Shown here one piece after another: positions 10,141-19,200 of a stretch of 23,370 bases of DNA. The stretch's first letter is position 1; each line of letters opens with the position of its first letter. Source of the stretch: Carex sylvatica (lineage: Eukaryota > Streptophyta > Magnoliopsida > Poales > Cyperaceae); contig CAXKVR010000697.1 in the NCBI GenBank assembly GCA_964058845.1, positions 1 to 23,370 on the forward strand, given 5' to 3'. The translations under genes were made by a program, and so were the position numbers. The notes under the pieces were generated by a model. The model had not been told where the DNA came from. It searched no databases and saw only the letters and a list, made by a program, of their open reading frames with translations.

Positions 10141-10335
10141 TAAGTATTTTATACATATGACACTGCTGACATTTAAAAGAATTAATATCAAGTATTACAA
10201 GTATTTATACTTATGTGGTCAACTATTTTTGTTAGAGAAAGGTTAAAGCAGGGACGATTAGAGAAGCTTGATGTGGAGATGCGGGATCCACGATTAGGGA
10301 TAAATATTTACAAGTATAGGTACAAATACTTGCAC

Positions 10336-10480
10336 GATGAGGTATAAATACTTGTGTGACGATGAGCCCGAAAATATGTCATAATGGATCTCATTTGAAA
10401 GATAAAATTGCGTAGAATACGTTCGTGGTTTTAGATTCACAAAATTTCTCATAGATCGTGAGAAATGTGGACGACATTGA
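10336..10480 (-). repeat. Inverted-repeat family, arm 2
   Basis: Reverse complement of arm 1: it carries ACTTGTGTGACGATGAG, GGATCTCATTTGAAAGATAA and ATAGATCGTGAGAAATGTGG. It is bordered on the left by AAGTATAGGTACAAATACTT, a word also found in altered form before arm 3. Confidence 0.75.
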
Positions 10481-10752
10481 AAAAAAAAAAACCACATCTA
10501 AAAACGTGTATGATTCTTCTCTCCCTGTAGTTTGAGTGGTCCCTCCATATAGTCATATCAAGTTAGACATGCAAATATTAATATCTTAGTTTGTAAGTAT
10601 TAATTTATTATCTTTCAAGTATATTAATTTAATTAAACTTGGAAGACCAGTGTTTTGAATAAATTTAATTAAACTAGTTAGTTAAGTTAGTTTACAGAAG
10701 TTAAACACGATTGGAAATAAATACTTACAAGTATAGGTATAAATATTTACAC

Positions 10753-10900
10753 AATGAGGTATAAATACTTGTGTAATGATGAGCTCGAAAGTATGTCATT
10801 ATGGATCTCATTTGAAAGATAAAATTGCGTAGAAAACGTTCATGGTTTTAGATTTATAAAATTTCTCATAAATCATAAAAAATATGAACGAAATTGAAAA
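10753..10900 (-). repeat. Inverted-repeat family, arm 3 (direct copy of arm 2)
   Basis: Same order and orientation as arm 2, with scattered C-to-T and G-to-A type differences (for example AATGATGAGCTCGAAAGT against GACGATGAGCCCGAAAAT). It continues past 10900 into AATTTAAGAGATGAGTAGATGATGGGGG, whose complement resembles the part left of arm 1 (about 9950-9985). The original foldback may therefore run from about 9950 to 10965, with arm 2 as an inserted or duplicated copy. Confidence 0.7.
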
Positions 10901-10965
10901 AAAAAATTCACATCTAAAAACAATTATAGAGAATTTAAGAGATGAGTAGATGATGGGGGATAAAA

Positions 10966-11386
10966 AGTTATTGTTGGGTAAGATAATTTTGACGGAAGAT
11001 TTGCACGTGTTCGCATGCGCAGCCATATAACTGCCACACTTCCGCTTATGGTGGCACCATATATATACATTGCATTGCATTGAGGATGTAATAATCGTAA
11101 ATATTAGTTCTTTCTCGTTTCTTTTGCTATAAAAAAAAATTAAAGAATATCCTATTAGTTGACTCTACTAAAGTCCACTTGTCCACTTGTCCTGGTTCAA
11201 ACCGATCATTCATAAAAGCAACTTTTCAACTATTTTAAGAAATGTATAAGATGGTTAATAATAGTGACCATTAAATTGTCCATTTTAATGTCTTTCATTA
11301 AAACGAAAATAAATATTTGAGCAAGGAATTAGAGAATTTAGAGATTAAGCAAACTGAAAGCGCCTTTACCATGCAGCAGCTATTAT
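10966..11386. other. Intergenic DNA, nothing recognised
   Basis: AT-rich sequence with a short TGCATTGCATTG at about 11070. No gene, RNA gene or structured repeat could be supported. Confidence 0.4.
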
Positions 11387-11720
11387 TAGGATGGCAAAAA
11401 AGCTCGTAACTCGTGACTCGATTGTGACTCGTTCGTTAATAATTTGTTTGTTATTAGACTGAGCTATTAACGAGTCAGCACCACTAGTTTGGTTCAGAAT
11501 TAAAACAGATCATATATAGAATCCTTCTCCATCGCCATCTTAGCGGGTCTCTGTACAGAATCTGTCAGCTCGCGAGCTAGCTCGGTCCAATTCATGATAA
11601 TTTCAAGCTGAGATTCAGCTCAGACCTTTAAAGTCAACTTGTTCATAACTCGGACGAACCAGCTCATAACAAATTCAAGTTAGACCCAACTCGTGATAAG
11701 CCAGCTGGTTACCACCCCTA
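11387..11720. mobile_element. Short non-autonomous hAT-type element, 334 bp
   Basis: The left end TAGGATGGCAAAAAAGCTCG and the right end, on the minus strand, TAGGGGTGGTAACCAGCTGG match the TAGGGGTGGCAA terminal repeat of plant hAT elements. The inside is packed with CTCGTGACTCG / AGCTCG words in both orientations, shared with the larger element at 12116-13681. CAGCTAT occurs next to both ends (11377-11383 and 11722-11728) but not flush with them, so the 8-bp target duplication is uncertain. Confidence 0.65.
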
Positions 11721-11901
11721 ACAGCTATAAAACTATTTCCTAGTAGATTGCACGGTGTTGATTTTTCCAATCAAATCTTTGCAACCGGACTCCAATTTTT
11801 TTTTGCTATAATTAAAGACTGGACTAAGCACAACTTTTCATACATATCTGAATTAAATGATACCTGCCGTTATATCTATTTTTTGAATTGGAGCTTCAAA
11901 G

Positions 11902-12095
11902 AAAATTAATTCTATGATTTCTGAAGAATGATCTTTTTGTACAGTAATTATTTTGTTAAAGATGGACTATGAATGATAATAGTTACTTTATTAAGTTTAA
12001 AATTAATTCTATGATTTCTGAAGAATGATCTTTTTGTACAGTAATTATTTTGTAAAAGATGAACTATGAATGATAATAGTTACTTTATTAAGTTT
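11902..12095. repeat. 97-bp tandem duplication, two copies
   Basis: The units 11902-11998 and 11999-12095 differ at only two positions by eye (TTGTTAAAGATGGAC against TTGTAAAAGATGAAC). Each starts AAAATTAATTCTATG and ends TTAAGTTT. The duplication lies immediately left of the hAT element at 12116 and appears recent. Confidence 0.9.
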
Positions 12096-12682
12096 TTTTT
12101 TATTCTCTTTGTATGTAGGGGTGGCAAAAAAACTCGTAGCTCGTGGCTCGATCGTGACTTGCACCTGACTCGTTTGTTAACAGCTTGTTTGTTACTGAAT
12201 CGAGCTATTAATGAGCCAGCTCGTCACTAGTTCAAGTTGAGGCCTAGTTTGCTCGAACTGACTAGCTAGGCATCAATTTGTGAATTTGTATGAACTAGTC
12301 AAGTGCCCGTGCGTTGCAACGGGGGTTGAAATATTAGTTTGATCACTTTCTTTAAATAATTTCTTCATTATGTGTTCATCAATAATAAAAGCAAATTATA
12401 ACCTTAGAGCTTAATACTATATTATGGCATCTCCATTGATGCAATTGATTTGCAATTACAAACAACTATCCTGAAATAATTGAAATCAATTTCATTTCTT
12501 AATTGCAAAACTCCTGCATTAATGTAATTTGCAAATCAACATCTGAAAAATAATTTTGCATAAACTCAAATACATCCATGTAAAATTGCAAATTAGAAAA
12601 ATATAAGGAGAATAATGAGAATATTATTTTCACAAAGAAATCAGTGCCATTGTTGGAAAGGAGAAAGGGACGCATGGGGAAG

Positions 12683-13112
12683 GAAATTCATATCATCTGA
12701 GATATCTTAAATTTTTCCTTGACTTTTTGGAAAATCTAAACCGTTCAAATACAGTCTACACGAATCTCGAAGCTCAATAATACTTTCTGCACGAATAGGC
12801 ACGCAAAAGTTGAGATATCCAAAGCTGTTCAAATACTTTCTGCACGAATGTCGAAGCTCAAATAATACTGGCCCCTGCGCTACCCCCGAATAGGCACCGG
12901 CCACGTGGGTCAAGCAAAAGTTGAGATATCTCGGGAAAACGCGGACTCCGCGTAAACTCTGAGATATCTCAACTTTTGCTTGACCCACGTGGCCGGTGCC
13001 TATTCGGGGGTAGCGCAGGGGCCAGTATTATTTGAGCTTCGAGATTCGTGCAGAAAGTATTTGAACAGTTGAGATTTTCCATAAAGTCACGCAAAGTTTG
13101 AGATACCTCAGA
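12683..13112. mobile_element. Foldback/MITE-like element nested in the hAT element
   Basis: The outer ends are diverged inverted repeats. GAAATTCATATCATCTGAGATATC at the left pairs with the complement of GATACCTCAGAGGATACGAATTC at the right, continuing through GACTTTTTGGAAAATCT against AGATTTTCCATAAAGTC. Inside sits the near-perfect hairpin at 12825-13068. A degenerate extra copy of the left arm (about 12740-12824) lies between the outer and inner left arms. No coding sequence. Confidence 0.65.
12825..13068. repeat. Near-perfect 108-bp inverted repeat with 28-bp loop
   Basis: Arms 12825-12932 and 12961-13068 are complementary at all but one of 108 positions (G at about 12850 against the partner), and the loop is 12933-12960. 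Each arm includes a CACGTG G-box, GGTCAAGCAAAAGTTGAG and GCGCTACCCCCGAATAGG. The loop holds its own 7-bp stem at 12939-12953 (ACGCGGA, one base, TCCGCGT). If transcribed through, it would give a long double-stranded RNA. Confidence 0.92.
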
Positions 13113-13776
13113 GGATACGAATTCGAAAAAGTTGGAAACAGTAGAAAACGCGTGGAAAAAAGAAGATTCAGTGATACAATTTCTGTGTGGCATTATATGT
13201 AGCATGGATATAAATCACTAAATTTAGATTTCTACACGTTTGACAACATGAAACAGGTGTATAAAATCAAAATTATTTATTAAAGGCTGAGATTAAGATC
13301 TGTTTTGATGAGTGGGTGAGATTTATAGAATCAACGGCTCAGATCTTCTCTGGACAAATAGAGGGTTGGATCCCAAAAAAATATGCATGCTATTTAGTAT
13401 GGAGGATTTGTGTACATTTTATACTGTCTAGCTTGGTCCAGCTCGGTTCAGCTCGGTCTAAAAAGTTTGTAGAATATATTTTCTTCTTAAAACAAGATCC
13501 AATTAGCCCCAGCGAGCCAGTTCGTCCGCTCGCAAGCTAGCTCGGGCTGGCTTGTCACCAGTTCAAGCTGAGGTTTTAGCTCAGATGCCCTAGGTCTAGC
13601 TCACTTGGCTGTAGCTCGGTCCAGAATTAACAAGCTAAGATAGAACCTAGCTCGGACTGAGCCAGCTAGTTGCCACCCCTACTTGTATGAGGCTATAGAT
13701 TTTGAATGACGTCACGATACATGAATATATATCATTTTATTCAATAGATGTTGTATATAGGACCAAGCTGATACAT

Positions 13777-14225
13777 TTAAGAAGTCAAGCTATTGACTGG
13801 TTCAACTACAGATCCTAAAAGGCCAACTGAGCTATTGACTGGTTCAACTGCACTGCCCTTATCCTGATACATCACGATTTGGTTATCGATTGGGTTCCAC
13901 ATGTGGAGGGGTATAGCATTGATGTCAGTAGGGAGCCAAGCAGCAGCCACTTCTTTGATTCTTTTATCCATATGTCATGCCCAATATTCAAAAACAGAAA
14001 TAATCAGAAATATAATCGATCTAATTATTTTGACGGAACCGGATTGGAAACAACATTTGTTTCTATACTTCCAGATGGTCCAACATACAGCACTTAAAAT
14101 AACTAAGAATCCTTTTTGTGCCACTATACTGAATTGAGTTGAAAAATCAAAGATATCATTGAGTGTTGACCATGTATCAAAGAACTCTTGTGTTCAGCCT
14201 AACCAAAATCATATTTTTTTTGTGC
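13777..14225 (-). pseudogene. LINE C-terminal tail
   Basis: Continuation of the LINE protein after the zinc-ribbon part. Minus-strand translation contains VLWTIWKYRNKCCF (near 14060-14095), the conserved W..WK.RN motif that closes plant LINE ORF2 proteins, then an in-frame stop before MDKRIKEVAAAWL and an end at 13777. The last 25 residues contain a doubled VEPVNS unit, reflecting the DNA repeat at 13789-13849. Confidence 0.65.
13789..13849. repeat. Two 19-bp direct repeats, 42 bp apart
   Basis: GCTATTGACTGGTTCAACT is present without mismatch at 13789-13807 and 13831-13849, inside the LINE 3' part. The spacing is a multiple of three, so it repeats VEPVNS in the decayed frame. Confidence 0.85.
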
Positions 14226-14657
14226 TTATTGACAATGGAGAAAGAGGTGGTTCTGATCCTCAACATCAACGCAGAAGTGACATTGTAAGCTACCAGACCA
14301 CCCTCTTCGAGATAGGTTTTGTTTAGTTAAAATTATGTTATGTAAAAGAAGCCAAAGAAATATTCTAATTTTGGGAGGTATAGGTAGTTCCCAAACTACA
14401 GCAAAGTGATTAGCATTTACACCCCTAAAATTTAATACCTTATAAATTGAACTAACAGTAAACACACTTAAGGGGTCCCATCTCCATGTAATTCTATCTG
14501 AATTATGTGTAAAACTATAGGAACTAATTAGTTGTAAAATATCATTCCATTCCAAAAGAAGAATTCCAGAAAGGGATCTCTTAAAATGCACTACTGACCC
14601 TTGCGATAGAATGACTTCAGCAATTGAAATATTTTTAGTGGAACAAATATGGTACAA
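14226..14657 (-). pseudogene. LINE zinc-ribbon (zf-RVT type) region, 143 codons open
   Basis: Open frame on the minus strand with RITWRWDPLSVFTVSSIYK, then WELPIPPKIRIFLWLLLHN, ILTKQNLSRRGW and CHFCVDVEDQNHLFLHC. This is the C-terminal reverse-transcriptase-associated zinc-binding region of plant LINEs (W..P.K...F.W, R.G, C..C...E...H....C). The ATG at its start is internal, not a true start. It reads on in the same element as the RT fragment upstream. Confidence 0.85.
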
Positions 14658-14705
14658 TTGGGGGTACTGAGTTGCAAGATTACAAGTACCATACCATATG
14701 ACATT

Positions 14706-15092
14706 CTAAAACTCAAGAGTAGAAGTGGTGCTAGGTGTATATGTGACACTTAATTGACCTAAGGCATCAAATTTCCTAATTGTTGACCAAAAAGAAGACA
14801 GTGGCAGTGGAGTAGAAGAATAATAGTTATATTGTATTATAGTTTTCCACAAAGCAGAATATTGGTCATTATGGAACTTCCACCACCATTTGAGAAGTAA
14901 AGAAATATTCATTTCCTGAAAATTGAGAATACCTAGGCCACCATGTGTTTTAGCCAAACAAGCTTTGGACCATTTGACTAAAGCATATTTTTTCCTAGAT
15001 TTGCCCGAACCTTGCCAAAGAAATATATTTCTTATAGTATCTAGTCGTCTAATAATTATTTTAGGTGCCCTATATAAAGATAAAGTATACAA
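14706..15092 (-). pseudogene. LINE ORF2 linker between RT and zinc-ribbon
   Basis: Open frame with IRNIFLWQGSGKSRKKYALV, WSKACLAKTHGGLGILNFQE and MNISLLLKWWWKF. These are the conserved F.W.G......LV.W...C.PK..GGLG..N....N.ALL.KW.W blocks found after the thumb of plant LINE reverse transcriptases. A frame change separates it from both neighbours. Confidence 0.85.
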
Positions 15093-15239
15093 AGGTATAG
15101 CTGAAAAGACAGAGTTAATTAGAGTTAAATGCCCACCTAAAGATAATAGTTGGTCTTTCCAACTTTGTAGTCTATGTTCTACTTTATCTACAAGGTATTG
15201 CCAATCATCTACATTTAATTTTTTTATCTTTTAACGGGA

Positions 15240-16332
15240 GTCCTAAGTATTGTAAGAGAAAGTGTCCTAGTTGACATTGAAAAGTGCTAGCATATTCCTC
15301 TCCTGATGTATGAATAGGGAACAATTCAGTTTTGTGTAAGTTCATTAAAATACCAGACAATGCTTCAAAGCATATCATCCCCTACCATGCGGAAGCAACA
15401 TTAGTATGGTTAGCTTGTAAAAATAAAATAGTGTCATCTGCATAATGACAATTAGTAATAGACTTGTCTAATAAACACGGGGGTCCTAAACCTATGAGTT
15501 TGTTGGCCTGTCAACCTTTATGAAAAAATTTGCATAACGTATCGACTGCTAAAAGGAAGAGGAAAGGTGACAAGGGGTCACCTTGTCGTACACCTCTTTT
15601 ACAATATAAGTACGGGGTAATATGACCATTAAAGTTTAGGCAGAACTGAGAACTAATTAGCCAATCCTTAATCCATCTACACTATTTAGTACCAAAACCC
15701 CTACTTTCTAAAATTTCTAATAAATATTCCCAATGTATCTTATCGTATGCCTTCTCAAAATCTATTTTAATCACTATGCTAGGAATATTACAAGTTTTAC
15801 TATGATGAATTAATTCTTGACTCAAGATGACATTATCTAGAATGTATCGTTCTTTAATGAATGCAGATTGACTAATATCTATTATTCTACTCATGATTGT
15901 ATTTAACCTATTGGTCAAAAATTTTGAAATAATTTTAAAACTACAGTTAACCAAGCTAATTGGTCGAAATTTACTAATAAGCTGGGCATCATTCTCTTTC
16001 GGGATTAAACATATCACTGACTTATTAAGCTGATGCAAGTCAAGGGTGTGATTGTAAAAATGTTCACATAAGAGCATAAGATCATGTTTAATGAAAGACC
16101 AGAAGGTTTGATAAAATAGAAAAGAAAAACCGTCTGGGCCAGGAGCCCCTTGAGCTGAAGAGGTAAAGATGGCCTCTTTAAGTTCCTGTTCTGTAATTGC
16201 TTTTTCTATTTCAAACCTATCTATGTCAAGAAGTTTATCTTTTAACTCCCAAAAATTATCATCTAAGTGGGCAAATTTGGTTCCTGTCTCTCCTAATAAC
16301 TTTTTATAAAAATCTACTGCATGGTGTTTCAT
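15240..16332 (-). pseudogene. LINE reverse transcriptase domain, broken
   Basis: From 16332 to 15682 the frame is open and carries SAQGAPGPDGFSFLFYQTFW, VICLIPKENDAQLISKFRPI, SLVNCSFKIISKFLTNRL and IKIDFEKAYDKIHWEYLLE (catalytic motif A). An in-frame TAG at 15684-15682 is followed, same frame, by RGVRQGDPLSPFLFLLAVDT, a TGA, then HYADDTILF with the YADD catalytic box at 15444-15433, another stop, and YLGLPL. All the usual RT blocks are present in order, but stops make it non-functional. Confidence 0.93.
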
Positions 16333-16474
16333 CTCACCTAAATTAGTAGTAGTAGACCCATTAATATCTAAAGAGGAGATTCTATTTTTTTTTATTCCTA
16401 TGCGATGCTATGACATGGAAAAATTTAGTATTATGATTCCCTTCTTCTAACCATTGCTGTTTAGATCTAGTTTT

Positions 16475-17215
16475 CTAGAATTTTTCTTCTTCTAAATATA
16501 TAGTATCTAGTTGTGTTCTAATAGCAGCCCATTGGATATATTCGTCATCCGACAGAGAGGCATTTTCTTGTAAAACTTCTAACCTATGTAACTCCTTAAC
16601 TAGTGTAGTTTTCCGTCTTTTTTTCTCTCCGTAATAATTTCTTGCCCATCCTCTAATTTTAGATTTCAAAAATTTAAGTTTACAAGCCCAACTTTTAGCT
16701 ATATTATTCTCATCTAAGTGAAACTCCTCCCACCATTTAGCAACTAAGTCACAGAAACCCTCTTGATGTATCCATTCAGGTTCGAATCTGAATGGAGCTT
16801 GAAGGTGTTGATGAAGGGGATTGGTTTGAAGCAAAAGGGGACAATGATCAGAGCCACTTTTTTGCAATTCTCTAATCAGACTATGTGGGTAAGTATCATC
16901 CCATGCTAAAGAAGTAAAGATTCTATCTAACAAGACAAAACTTGTTCCGTTTGACCAAGTATATTTTCGATTAGTGAGATTATGCTCTACTAACGAATGT
17001 TTGTTAATAAAAGCATTAACATGCCTACTAGTAACAGCATCAAATGTAGTCGATCCCAATTTTCTCATGTTTATGTCGGATGACATTAAAATCACGACAT
17101 AACACCCAAAGATCATATTGTGGTTGTCTAACATTTTCTAAAGCAGTCCAAAGAGTATGCTTAAGATGTTTTAAAACTGGGCCGTACACTATTGTAAATT
17201 GGCAAGTAGTAGAAT
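16475..17215 (-). pseudogene. LINE endonuclease C-terminal part, frameshifted
   Basis: The segment near 17215-17085 reads FTIVYGPVLKH and LWVLCRDFNVIR, the VYGP and DFN blocks of apurinic endonucleases; the usual G of GDFN is R here. After a frame change near 17080 the open frame 17134-16475 continues with VNAFINKHSLVEHNLTNRKY, TWSNG, LLDRIF and GSDHCPLL, the last being the conserved SDH.P motif, and then PFRFEPEWI. The N-terminal catalytic half of the domain is missing. Confidence 0.88.
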
Positions 17216-18017
17216 CACAGTTTTTATGAATTTTTTATTAGTAAAATATTTTCTTTGCTGCCGCATACTGGCAAATTTGGAAACAGCGAAACAGTTGGTG
17301 CTTTGAGGGAAAGAGACCAAACCATCCAAAAGTGTCAGAATATGTGGTGCAGGAAGGAAGAATGTGGAGCGGATTCTGTTAACTATTGACAGTTTTATCT
17401 TTTTGGATTTTCTTCTTGTATTAAGATGAATTTTTTTTTTTTTTCTTGTACACTTGACAGTCACTGTCAAGTTTAAAAAATAATAATAATAAATAGAATT
17501 TAGATAATTTGAACTGAATTAAGAACCTACAAATTAAGATATCTACTTGAATAAAAAGAATATAAAGTTTTAAAAAAAGAACCATAATAGTACTCAAAAG
17601 AAAAAGAAAAAAAGTAGTTTACGATTCAGAAATTATGACAATATTTGTACAATACTAGAAAAATGGCAGTTAAAAGGGCACAATAAAAAAAAATAGGAAG
17701 AATTAAATAGCACTGACAAAAAGCATCACTTCCCTGATTCCCTCCTCCCTCTTCTCTACTATTCCAACCTCCTTTTTTTTGTTTGAAATATTGGAAGAGT
17801 ATTATATCTAGTGTTTTTCTAAATAATAAATTTATGGTAACAATACCTTCATGCAGAATAGTATTGCCATTCTAGAATAGAGAATTACCATACAGCCATT
17901 TGAGATAAATGTTAGAATTTGACATACAGCTAGAATTGCTGTTACAATGGGCCTACTCATTTTCAAGCCTAAAGACATATGCCTCTAGCTTCTAGCCTAT
18001 CAATCAAATAAGACAAA
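17216..18017. other. Intergenic AT-rich DNA
   Basis: No gene could be supported. The phrase AAATGTTAGAATTTGACATACAGC at about 17907 returns in altered form at about 18015 (AAATGTTAGAATTTGAGATACAG), so a fragment of the LTR-like unit starting at 18018 may be duplicated here. A small perfect palindrome lies at 17452-17472. Confidence 0.4.
17452..17472. repeat. Perfect 9-bp palindrome with 3-nt loop
   Basis: ACTTGACAG, TCA, CTGTCAAGT, preceded by a 14-base T run and followed by A-rich sequence. It could be a small hairpin or the joined ends of an excised element. Confidence 0.7.
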
Positions 18018-18300
18018 TGTTAGAATTTGAGATACAGTTTGAAATGGAATTTGAAGAAAAAGATTGATATATAATTCATCCTTCTCATTGCTCATAAGGA
18101 TTTATATAGACTAATTAGTTGTTATGTTTGCCTGATTTGTTACTAGTTGTAGGCTTTTGTAATTACACAAATTCTAATTGATCATATATTCATTAATTTG
18201 ATTGATAATGCAAACTATATAAGGTAATACGGGTAAGATTGCATATAGCTTCTCTTTTTCTTGGTATACACAAAGTATTTCTAATTTGTGTATTTTAACA
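18018..18300 (-). mobile_element. Possible solo LTR of a Copia-type retrotransposon
   Basis: On the plus strand it starts TGTTAGAATTTG and ends TGTATTTTAACA, giving TG..CA ends with the short inverted TGTTA(G/A)AAT repeat common in plant Copia LTRs. On the minus strand a TATA-like GTCTATATAAATCC is followed by ATATCAATCTTTTTC near the expected end. The flanking pentamers (ACAAA and GAAAA) do not match well, and no primer-binding site follows, so the assignment and ends are tentative. Confidence 0.35.
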
Positions 18301-18353
18301 GAAAATCACTCCAAACTCCAAAGATACACAAATTGGAAATACTTTGAGTATAC
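18264..18353. repeat. 30-bp inverted repeat with 30-nt loop
   Basis: Arms 18264-18293 and 18324-18353 match at 28 of 30 positions (GTATAC.CAAAGTATTTC.AATTTGTGTAT against its complement). The structure crosses the proposed right end of the LTR-like unit at 18300. Confidence 0.85.
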
Positions 18354-18759
18354 TTCGAGTTGCACCATGTTTTAGTGGTAATTCATAAGAATTTAATTTG
18401 GTATGTAGAAGTTGTTTATTTTTTTGCTAGAACCAGAATTCTTGCCTGGTTTGGTAACTTGTTCATAGAAAAATATTACTAGGCTATTAAAAGAATGGTC
18501 ACTCATTTCGTTTTTTTATATTTTATTATCCTTTTTTTTTTATAATTAGCTTTGTTTGAACCACAATATAGAATTTTGATTTCTAGCATCATATGATGTG
18601 GAAATGAGAGTATCTGCATGCCAAGAGAAGGCTTCGCTTACTAGAATTTATTAAAAAAAATAAAAAAATTTACTACAAAAAGGAGAGAGTATAAAATAAA
18701 AGAAGAGCTATCTACTACCCGCATAAAATCAAATATTTAAATCCTAAAATAAAAGGTAT
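18354..18759. other. AT-rich intergenic DNA
   Basis: Long A and T runs (around 18513-18545 and 18650-18690) with no coding signal on either strand. Nothing further recognised. Confidence 0.4.
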
Positions 18760-19013
18760 CGTCGCTGGAGCTCGCTAGCGACCTTGATCACCTTGACAAG
18801 CACTCATCGGAGTAGAGAATATTGCTCATCGCAGATTCGAGTTACAAAATCTATCCGAAAAGCACCAGCCCAGATATATCTTTACCGCTATCAGAATCAG
18901 AATCATGTTTTTTGAAATCGCGCAAGTACAGCTGCGAGCGAGAATTGCGCGCAACTAATTACGGGCCTAAAACAACATCATTTTGGGCCTCCGTTACTGG
19001 CCTTTCAGCACCG
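18760..19013. promoter_or_regulatory. GC-richer block with paired GGGCCT (site II-like) boxes
   Basis: Stands out from the AT-rich surroundings. Two boxes, GGGCCT at 18963-18968 and TGGGCCT at 18984-18990, flank AAAACAACATCATTT. TGGGCC/Y boxes next to such words are typical of broadly expressed plant promoters. On the minus strand an ATG at 18829-18827 opens a short frame (MSNILYSDECLS) that meets a GT at 18791 or a stop, which could be an orphan first exon. No downstream exon was identified. The block ends where FRO-unit similarity starts (about 19014). Confidence 0.3.
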
Positions 19014-19200
19014 GAGAAACAAAAAGAAAAGAAGAAAAACACATTAACAGATGCATGATGCTATGGGTTGTATCCATGGCATCTCCGTTATATGGGCAAG
19101 ACGCACGATTGCAAACAATTTCACACATGCAAACCAACAAGACAAACTATTTATTTCCAGACATCCAAACCAAAAACACACTCTTTCTGGTATTTGTTTA
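19014..19200 (-). other. 3' UTR and downstream DNA of FRO copy B
   Basis: Alignable with 3624-3809 downstream of copy A, beginning at GAGAAACAAAAAGAAAAG on the plus strand. This marks the approximate 3' limit of the tandemly duplicated unit on this side. No clear polyadenylation signal found. Confidence 0.55.

Larger units (their letters stand above)
12116..13681. mobile_element. hAT-type element, 1566 bp, non-autonomous, with nested sequence
   Basis: The left end TAGGGGTGGCAAAAAAACTCG and the right end, on the minus strand, TAGGGGTGGCAACTAGCTGG are canonical hAT termini. The flanking octamers are TTTGTATG (12108-12115) and CTTGTATG (13682-13689), 7 of 8 matching. About 185 bp at the left and 260 bp at the right carry the AGCTCG-rich subterminal repeats also seen at 11387-11720. 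The roughly 1.1 kb between (about 12300-13420) is of different character: it opens with AAGTGCCCGTGCGTTGCAACGGG, a word that recurs in many plant repeats, and contains the large hairpin at 12683-13112. No transposase is encoded. Confidence 0.7.
13690..17215 (-). mobile_element. Decayed L1-type LINE (non-LTR retrotransposon), 5'-truncated
   Basis: Minus-strand segments in the right order give the end of the apurinic endonuclease (about 17215-16475), the reverse transcriptase (about 16332-15240), a linker, and a C-terminal zinc-ribbon region (14657-14226) with a final tail to a stop at 13777. Many in-frame stops and several frame changes separate the pieces, so it cannot be active. The 5' end is lost: recognisable endonuclease sequence starts near 17215. 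The 3' side runs into AAT-rich DNA ending next to the hAT target duplication at 13689, with no clear poly(A). No target duplication was found. Confidence 0.9.

Noticed and set aside
9950..10965. CRISPR-like array from the repeated ATACTTG/CAAGTAT words
   Set aside because: The repeats are inverted, of uneven spacing and in a plant genome; a foldback transposon family explains them.
12707..13205. Minus-strand frames over the hairpin (93 and 78 codons)
   Set aside because: They translate both arms of an inverted repeat; openness is explained by the repeat, and no domain is visible.
13901..14137. Plus-strand open frames of 72-78 codons
   Set aside because: They lie antisense to the decayed LINE tail, have no recognisable content, and fit chance.
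17189..17470. Minus-strand open frame of 93 codons upstream of the LINE endonuclease
   Set aside because: Lys/Arg-rich low-complexity start over a T-run, no endonuclease motifs in this frame; the VYGP block is in another frame. Not a supported gene.
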